Shown here: positions 19,601 through 24,934 of the stretch, in pieces
How positions within the stretch are numbered: position 1 is the first letter of the stretch
Layout: each line of letters starts with the position of its first letter
Source: Chara braunii
Lineage: Eukaryota; Streptophyta; Charophyceae; Charales; Characeae
Reading direction: 5' to 3'
Assembly: GCA_003427395.1 (NCBI GenBank)
Contig: BFEA01000541.1
Coordinates: 516,497 to 541,430, forward strand
Length of the DNA: 24,934 nt
The notes under the pieces: model-generated
What the model was told of the DNA's origin: nothing
Seen by the model: only the letters and a program-made list of their open reading frames with translations
The model's database searches: none
Program-made: the position numbers and the translations under genes

Positions 19601-20631
19601 TGTTCCCACGTTTTGGCAATCTGCCGTGGAAACGTCTCTGACCTTCACGATCAGACCATTGGACGTGGCGATTCGGGACGTGGTCAAGTAGATGCAGTGG
19701 TGGCAAGCAAACGCGGCACTCAATTTTTGTCTCCTCGACGTCGTCTTCCACTAGGCGGAGCCCTCTGATAGATGCGAAGAGGACAAGATCCCCGATGATG
19801 AGATAAAGCTGCTACTCGTCCGAGCTTGGAGAACGGACACAGAGGGCGATTTTCTGGGAATCCTGTTCGGGGAAGTGCGCGACGGCCAGCGAGCGACCAT
19901 TACGGACGAGCTGCTGGCGTTTTTGAGCCAAGTACTCAACGATCTGTCTTTGGAGATTCTCTCGCGCTGTGACGAGAAGCCCAGGACAGCCACGCTCGTT
20001 CGCACGTTGGATCCACAGCTTATGTGGTCCACGTGTACGGAGTTGGAGGAGGTTTGCTACTACAGTGCCCTCGGCGGGTGTGTACCTACACGTCGACATC
20101 ACCGATCTTTCCACGTGGAACCCGCTCATCCGGCACGCTCCCGCAGGGGTAACAAGTGAAGAAGAAGAGGAGGGCGGCGAAGAAGAAACAGTGGCAGAGG
20201 AAGAAGATCGGGAATCCGATCCCGATTATCGAGGATCAGAGGACGGAGTATCGGAAGGGGCCGATTCGGAGGAGGAGGCAGACGAAGAAGAAGACGCGCC
20301 GAGGAATTCAAGTGAACCGGCCGAGCGAACCAGGCAGGACCGGGAAGCTGCGGCCCAAAGACGGCGAAAGGCAGCGGAAGGCAAGCGACCGATCGTGGAA
20401 TCAGGGCCACCGCCGCAGCTGCTGCAGGGCAATCCGACACTCAACCCTGAGCCGCCGCGACAAGAAGACGAGAAGGATGAAGCCACCGCCGCAGAGGGAT
20501 CAAGGAGCCGACGCAGCCGGCGAAGCGAATCGCCCTCTCAATCCTCCCCAGTTTCCAGCACAGCCCTTCGTCTACGTCGAAATGCGGGCGCTCGGGCTTC
20601 ATCCCTGGTCGTTATCCCGTCGTCCCCGTGA
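19590..20631 (+). pseudogene. Extra reading frame after pol, acidic C-terminus, unknown function
   Basis: From about 19590 one frame is open except for TAG at 19689-19691 and 19752-19754. It continues through FGEVRDGQRATITDELLAFL and SLEILSRCDEKPRTATLVRT to about 20078. There a one-base difference near 20079 moves the coherent translation into the frame open to 20631 (YLHVDITDLSTWNPLIRH). The tail from 20154 is dominated by Glu and Asp (about 20154-20310), then an Arg/Lys/Ala-rich stretch, a proline-containing stretch and an Arg/Ser-rich end (SRSRRSRRSESPSQSSP). The globular part followed by an acidic low-complexity tail looks like a real protein, not a shadow of pol. It sits where some plant LTR elements carry an additional ORF between pol and the 3' LTR. 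I do not recognise a family. Gag-like, envelope-like and captured host origins all remain possible. Confidence 0.5.
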
Positions 20632-20803
20632 CTTCCTCACCGTTCAACAGCTTCTAGGCCACCCCCGTTCCCTGATACGTGGCAGCCATTTCCACTCTCT
20701 CTCTTCTATCACCGATACGCCACCCGCCTTCTGGTCACCATCTTCCCGTACACTACAACTCGCTCGCTCGTCACTTCCTCCCCCCTTCGTCCTTCTCTTT
20801 AGC

Positions 20804-21082
20804 ATGGATTAGCAGGAGTATAATAATATAGAAGTCTACTGCGTCATCGCAGGCACGATCCCCGCATGTGAAGAATATGATGATTTTCACGCTACCATCT
20901 GCCGCACCCTTTGCACCCTTTACCCTGACTACCTCGCCTCTCTCCCCCATCAACATCGGTACCCTCACTTCCCGCGCATCCATCACTCCATTCATCACGT
21001 CCCCCTTCCCTCCAGTGACGAAGAAATTATATTTCCATGCCTCCTCTCCCCCAAGTCTATCCACCACCTCCCCCACCCGTAA
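20804..21082 (+). pseudogene. Small frame near 3' end with stop at codon 3
   Basis: ATG at 20804 is followed by GAT and TAG, then 89 codons run open to TAA at 21080-21082. The translation is compositionally complex at first (VYCVIAGTIPACEEYDDFHA, CRTLCTLYPDYL) and then His/Pro-rich. It follows the acidic frame by about 170 bp. It may be a second accessory frame disabled by a nonsense change or a chance frame in CT-rich DNA. I recognise no family. Confidence 0.25.
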
Positions 21083-21245
21083 TTAGATTACCTTTCCCGG
21101 GTAACGTTTTGGATTGAACACGCTTGCCACGTTGGATGACTTCCTCACTAAGATCCTACGATAAGTGGCACGTATCCGCTCCGCGTCAATCATCGGACAA
21201 CCGATCGGCGCCTGATGAGAGAGCAAGCTCCCTAGGCGTCACATA
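21083..21245 (+). other. Internal 3' non-coding region before the 3' LTR
   Basis: No coding potential is seen. A polypurine tract normally abuts the 3' LTR to prime plus-strand DNA. Here the nearest purine-rich run (GAGAGAGCAAG, 21217-21227) lies about 18 bp away, and the junction itself is a palindrome. The tract is therefore either degraded, displaced or unusual. Confidence 0.4.
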
Positions 21246-22004
21246 TGTGACAAACCATTTTCTGTAACCGCGGTACTTTCTGCGCAAAGCTACCTTGAGA
21301 GAACGGGTCGGGCTAATCGGGTGAAATGTGTGGGGATAGGTCGGCTGGCAAGTTGCATGGATGCCCTCGCTTCTTTTTCGTTTCTATTTGAAAATGTCGG
21401 GTCGGTATCAGGAAAATCCCGCGCCAAGGGTTGGGTAAACGCGCCTTGGCGAGCACGAGGAATAACGGGTGCCATAGCTTCTTTCTTGTTCTGCTGTGAG
21501 CACGAAATTTTTTTGACGGGATTATCACGCGGGAATATCGTTTTGAATTTTTAACTGACGCAAGCCCCCACGGGCTCTCGGAATCGTTCTTTTGTCTTTT
21601 CATAATTTCTTTTTTGTAATTAGGACATTAGGCTAGGAATTTAGGCACTCTGATTTTTTGCTGCGTCACGCTCCTTGCTTGCGCACATCTAGCCGCGCTC
21701 GAAACCGGGCTCTAACTAGACCACGCCCTTAATCTTGCGTGTAACTGCAATTTTTGGCGGGCGCAACTGTAATTATATCTCTCTTCTTGCTCTCGTCTTC
21801 TTCCCGCCTCCCTTTTCCAGGCTATGTGCATGTGCCTCCCTACGACCTGATTGGCTAAGGCGTTGCATGCTCAGACCGATGCGTGGAGAGTGACCACGTC
21901 CCCCACACTGCGGCATGGCCATGCAGAACGTAGGCACTTCCTCCTTCCCCCCCCTCCTCTCTCACTTAGGCTTAATCCCGCATCTTTCTCGCAAGCATGT
22001 ATGC

Positions 22005-22010
22005 TATAAA
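22005..22010 (+). promoter_or_regulatory. LTR promoter TATA box (3' LTR)
   Basis: TATAAA lies in the conserved context 'atgctataaattcc'. In a solo or outward role this promoter would drive transcription into the right flank at 23753 onward. Confidence 0.65.
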
Positions 22011-22094
22011 TTCCGCAAGCGCGATTAGATTGCTCTCTATGAACCTTGGAGTTAGCGCGATCAGTGAGGGTCGACTAACGAATCAGCTTAACAG

Positions 22095-22272
22095 GTGAGT
22101 CGACGAGAGAGTTGGGCAATCCGACGAGTTGGTGTCGGGTATGCGGGGTTCGCGTGTGGGGCCGCAACGAACTGTGGCACACGGGCAAACCTGGCTTGCA
22201 TGCTCGAACCAAGCGGGGTGACAACTCTATGTTGATACGCGGCGACGGACTGCCGGTATCAGGGGTGTAGAG

Positions 22273-22348
<76 letters not shown>

Positions 22349-22734
22349 AGTTGTGTGTGCGGGATGAGGTCCCTTCTTTTGCTTATCTGTATAATTTTGG
22401 TTTCTACTATGGCCAATTTTGTTGCGGCCTTTTTCAGATTTTTCCTTGTAAATCGTCTCGGATTTTCTTCGGCGTTTTTGCCTCGTGTGTATGCGTGAAT
22501 TTATGTGAACTCTTTTTCATTAGTGATCTTTCGGATTTCCAACCTTGTTTTGCGATACCTGTTTAATTCAAATTTCGCCACTTATCCATCTGTATGAGCT
22601 ATACTCTCAGATCTGATTGGAAGCACTCGATATGGATGCTTGGATTTAATCGTTAGTCTCTGATCGTCGTCGGATCACCAAGAATGTTGTGAGGTGTCGA
22701 TTGCCCTTTTCCCTTTTCTTTCCTTTTATCACAG
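22095..22734 (+). other. Leader intron in 3' LTR (consensus donor and acceptor)
   Basis: The donor CAG/GTGAGT at 22092-22100 is a perfect consensus match. The acceptor is a long pyrimidine tract (about 22701-22729) followed by CACAG at 22730-22734. The body is T-rich and 640 nt. The donor sits about 90 bp after the TATA box, so it would be a 5' leader intron, as in many highly expressed plant genes. This is a sequence-based prediction with no transcript evidence. Confidence 0.6.
22275..22347. repeat. (GA)n microsatellite, 3' LTR
   Basis: An uninterrupted GA run of about 73 bp inside the predicted leader intron. On the minus strand it produces an artefactual Leu-Ser repeat frame (22075-22416). 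Confidence 0.97.
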
Positions 22735-23752
22735 GAATGACATGCATGTGAATGTAATGTTTGGATCTCACCCAACATAGCATGAGTAGGATAGTTGCAT
22801 GAAGGACGAACGCCGGACCAATCCGCTTTCGCTCATGTGCACACTCACGTACAACCGCGAGCTCGAGGAAACAGAGTTGCAGCATACGCGCGCGTCTGCA
22901 TAAGTTGACCACGAATCCATCACCAGGATGCAGGAAACCGAATTCACTAGCCGGATATGGTTGAAGAAATTCCCTTTGGGATTACCAATCGTGAAAGCCT
23001 GAGGGACCCGGAGTACCGTGAGTAGTGGGAAGGCGAACAACTCAGATGCCGGGGAAACTTACAAAACTTGGAAATTCCCCTGTATAACGGAGAACGACCA
23101 CCTATGTGCTATGGATTTCCACGGGGCTATAACCAACGATCCTAGGGGCCCAAACTATCCAGATACTGACAACACTCAATATTACTTATCCCTGGGCTTG
23201 GTCGTTGTTAATACGAGTTTCCCTCCCTTCCATCTCCTCCTTCCATATCACCAGCTCAAAGTGGTACCGTAGAGTTTCATAACTCGCTATTGGCCTCGCC
23301 CACCGTGCAAGATTGCCAGCGGTAGCAGGCATACCAAGCTTCGGGACTCATCCGACAAATCCGAACCGAAGCCGAGAAGCGATTACACCGCCTCCGCTTA
23401 CGACCAGCCTCGTCGGAATCCGAAGCTTGTTACGAGCGACGCCGACAACCGTTCGTTCAGTGCGATAGCCACGGTGTCCCACCGATACACCAGACAAGGG
23501 ACTGACCGTGGCGACGCAACTGGCAAAGGCCATAGCCCCCTCCCGGAAGGCGGAACGCCAAATACGATCCGTGTGCACCATCTTGCACCATTGTACCTAA
23601 AATTCACCACAGAAGATCTCAGTTCCGACCTGGGACTCCACCCCCACTTTTTTTAAGTTCCTAAAATCCTTGGAACACCCCCTTTTCGCACTTCCAGGCC
23701 CCCATCCCACTCCGATCAGGAAGTCGCGTTGGGCGTGAGGTTGGGCGTCACA

Positions 23753-23756
23753 CCAG
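23753..23756. repeat. Right target-site duplication (CCAG)
   Basis: CCAG immediately follows the CGTCACA end of the 3' LTR and matches 14216-14219. Confidence 0.65.
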
Positions 23757-24934
23757 CAGTTAAGGAACTTAAGGCAACAGCGCTTGCGGAAGCAGTGCGA
23801 GAGCTTGCAATGGCGGTGAGACTGCTGCTGATACTAGCAAGGGCAGGATATGTGATGAAGAGTAAGAAATTAAGTGTATGAAACCAGACACAATAATAGC
23901 CTAGATCCACTTTTTTCCATGTCCAGCTGGAAAGCTCTGTATTCGGCCACGATACCTTTTAGTCGTTCCTACCTATTGATTTTCGCAGAACTACGGAATA
24001 GGTTAGAGTCTTTGTCGCAGTTGATTTTTAGTTACTGCATCCAACCGTTACTCGGGTTAGATTTGTACCTTTTGAAGTTGCTCTTTCATAATAATTTCAG
24101 GATTATTTTTTTGAATACGCTTACGACTAGTTTAACTCTGACCTCATCAATTGTTTCCTTCGTTCTGATGCATATGGTTGGTCTCTCCGAGGAATTTGAC
24201 TCGACGCTCCTTGTTGTGACCCCCTATCTGTATCTAATTGTAATTCCAAGGATAGTTTTTCATTTTAGTTGTGATCTGTTGAGCTTCCGTTACTGTTTGT
24301 TGTTTGTTTTCGATATATTTGCCCATAAGTAAGGCCGAATTCATTACGCTGCTGCTATAACACGTAGCATATCTCTTGATTGGTTAGATGTTGGTAGTAT
24401 TTAGGTGCAAGTCCTATAGCTGGGTCATCCCTCTCTTTGTTGGATTGTTTCTTTCAAGCCCTGGGTCTGGCTTACGAGTGAATTCAGGGTAGTGCATCTG
24501 CCCGCATCTTCAAGACATGTCGTACTGTAGGCCGAATTATCTGACAGTGTTAGTCAATGATTTGTCATATTAACATTTCCTCTGAATTGCCGTGTTTAAG
24601 GTTTAACTTAGTCTGTTGGATAAAACCTCCTATGGAAAACACCTTCTCTTCCCCCACTTGTGAGTTAGCATCTACAAGCAGCGACACTACGGAGGCAGTG
24701 TGAGTGCCACCGATTAGTGGTGGGAGCGCTATATGCTTGTAGTCAGCAGAAGGGCGACTAGGAAGCAAACTTGAACTGTATCCATGGTGATTGATTGTTG
24801 TTCTTATTCATGATCCAAGGATGCAAGGTGGGAAACCCGTTTAGACGGTTCAGGCTTCCTTCCAGTGGAATTCCATTTTACAATAAAAATTGTTTTCATA
24901 AAGTATTTTGCTGCTAAATAGTACACTTGGTTGG
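23757..24934. other. Right flank; T-rich, no gene recognised
   Basis: The first 125 bp continue an open plus frame whose translation is an Ala/Leu/Glu-rich amphipathic helix (ATALAEAVRELAMAVRLL), ending at TGA 23879-23881. Beyond it is a T-rich stretch with an ATG-initiated frame at 23919-24332 (137 codons, strongly hydrophobic segments, no recognised domain). From 24333 no frame is convincing. AATAAA near 24881 is a possible polyadenylation signal. The region could be the 3' part or an intron of a host gene, but nothing identifies it. Confidence 0.35.
23919..24332 (+). CDS. Hypothetical hydrophobic ORF, doubtful
   Basis: 137 codons run from ATG 23919 to TAA 24330-24332. The translation has several hydrophobic stretches (for example LNTLTTSLTLTSSIVSFVLM and LVVTPYLYLIVIPRIVF) that could span membranes. 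T-rich non-coding DNA also yields hydrophobic translations because T in the second codon position encodes Phe, Leu, Ile, Met and Val. It is the longest uninterrupted frame outside the retrotransposon. I would treat it as probable chance unless transcripts or homologues appear. Confidence 0.15.
   Translation: MSSWKALYSATIPFSRSYLLIFAELRNRLESLSQLIFSYCIQPLLGLDLYLLKLLFHNNFRIIFLNTLTTSLTLTSSIVSFVLMHMVGLSEEFDSTLLVVTPYLYLIVIPRIVFHFSCDLLSFRYCLLFVFDIFAHK

Larger units (their letters stand above)
14220..23752 (+). mobile_element. Defective Ty3/gypsy-type LTR retrotransposon, 9.5 kb
   Basis: The element comprises two long direct LTRs, a 4-bp target duplication, a tRNA-iMet primer site, a gag-protease frame, a short pol linker remnant, an extra acidic reading frame and a 3' non-coding region. 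Ty3/gypsy assignment rests on the Gag type with one CCHC knuckle, the protease followed by a linker ending in an 'H-I-TG-HPPI' type motif, and the primer site. Reverse transcriptase, RNase H and integrase are missing, so the clade cannot be fixed. A hand count over the first 390 bp of the LTRs gives about 35-40 differences, about 90% identity, so the insertion is old. Many differences are C/T and G/A transitions, consistent with deamination of methylated cytosines. The copy cannot be autonomous. Confidence 0.93.
21246..23752 (+). repeat. 3' LTR (2507 bp, complete)
   Basis: It starts TGTGACA and ends GCGTCACA, giving terminal inverted TGTGAC/GTCACA. It contains inverted CCAAT at about 21849, the TATA box at 22005, leader intron 22095-22734 and the GA run 22275-22347. 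It has about 120 bp (23210-23331) that the 5' LTR lacks. Because it keeps both ends, it defines the LTR boundaries for the family. Confidence 0.93.

Noticed and set aside
20126-20486. Minus-strand Leu/Pro/Ser-rich frames
   Set aside because: They are complements of the Glu/Asp-rich coding tail of the plus-strand frame.
20771-21076. 101-codon minus-strand frame upstream of the 3' LTR
   Set aside because: It overlaps a plus-strand frame of equal quality in the element's sense direction and has no domain.
21230-21260. True two-LTR circle junction at the 3' LTR
   Set aside because: Only nine bases before the LTR start match the LTR end, and the preceding sequence does not align with U5. Kept only as an odd palindrome.
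22075-22416. Minus-strand frame with a long Leu-Ser repeat
   Set aside because: It is the translation of the GA/CT microsatellite in the LTR, with no coding support.

Overview
The window looks like nuclear DNA from a land plant or other streptophyte. It is mostly non-genic sequence filled with transposable elements in various states of decay. The plant-type signs are an LTR retrotransposon primed by initiator Met tRNA, a plant-style TATA promoter and GA-rich leader intron, a non-LTR (LINE) fragment, and long AT-rich spacers with no bacterial-style gene packing. I could not narrow the species; a seed-free plant is possible but only a guess. I found no rRNA, tRNA, CRISPR array or intact host gene.

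Layout. 1-6589: AT-rich spacer with short chance reading frames, homopolymer runs and weak local duplications (about 1640-2120 and 2240-2684). 6590-7110: degenerate tandem repeat with a unit near 174 bp. 7932-8640: a 709-bp non-autonomous element with hAT-like ends and an 8-bp target duplication matching at 7 of 8 positions. 10705-10790: three copies of a roughly 22-bp unit, abutting a 855-bp inverted-repeat element (10790-11644) whose arms are about 87% identical. 12571-13583, minus strand: fragment of a LINE carrying the first part of the endonuclease domain and a possible end of ORF1. 14220-23752: a 9.5-kb LTR retrotransposon on the plus strand. 23753-24934: right flank with no recognisable gene.

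The LTR element is the main feature. Its LTRs are about 2.4-2.5 kb, begin TGTGAC, end GTCACA, and are flanked by a 4-bp direct repeat CCAG. Each LTR carries a TATA box, a short first leader exon, a roughly 640-nt leader intron containing a long GA microsatellite, and a second leader exon. Inside follow a tRNA-iMet primer site, a gag-protease reading frame with two premature stops and several broken key residues, a remnant of the linker between protease and reverse transcriptase, and then a sudden switch to an unrelated reading frame ending in a very acidic low-complexity tail. Reverse transcriptase, RNase H and integrase are absent. The copy is therefore a dead internal-deletion derivative. 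Two features are biologically unusual: the leader intron retained in both LTRs (with an intact acceptor only in the 3' LTR), and the extra acidic reading frame between pol and the 3' LTR.
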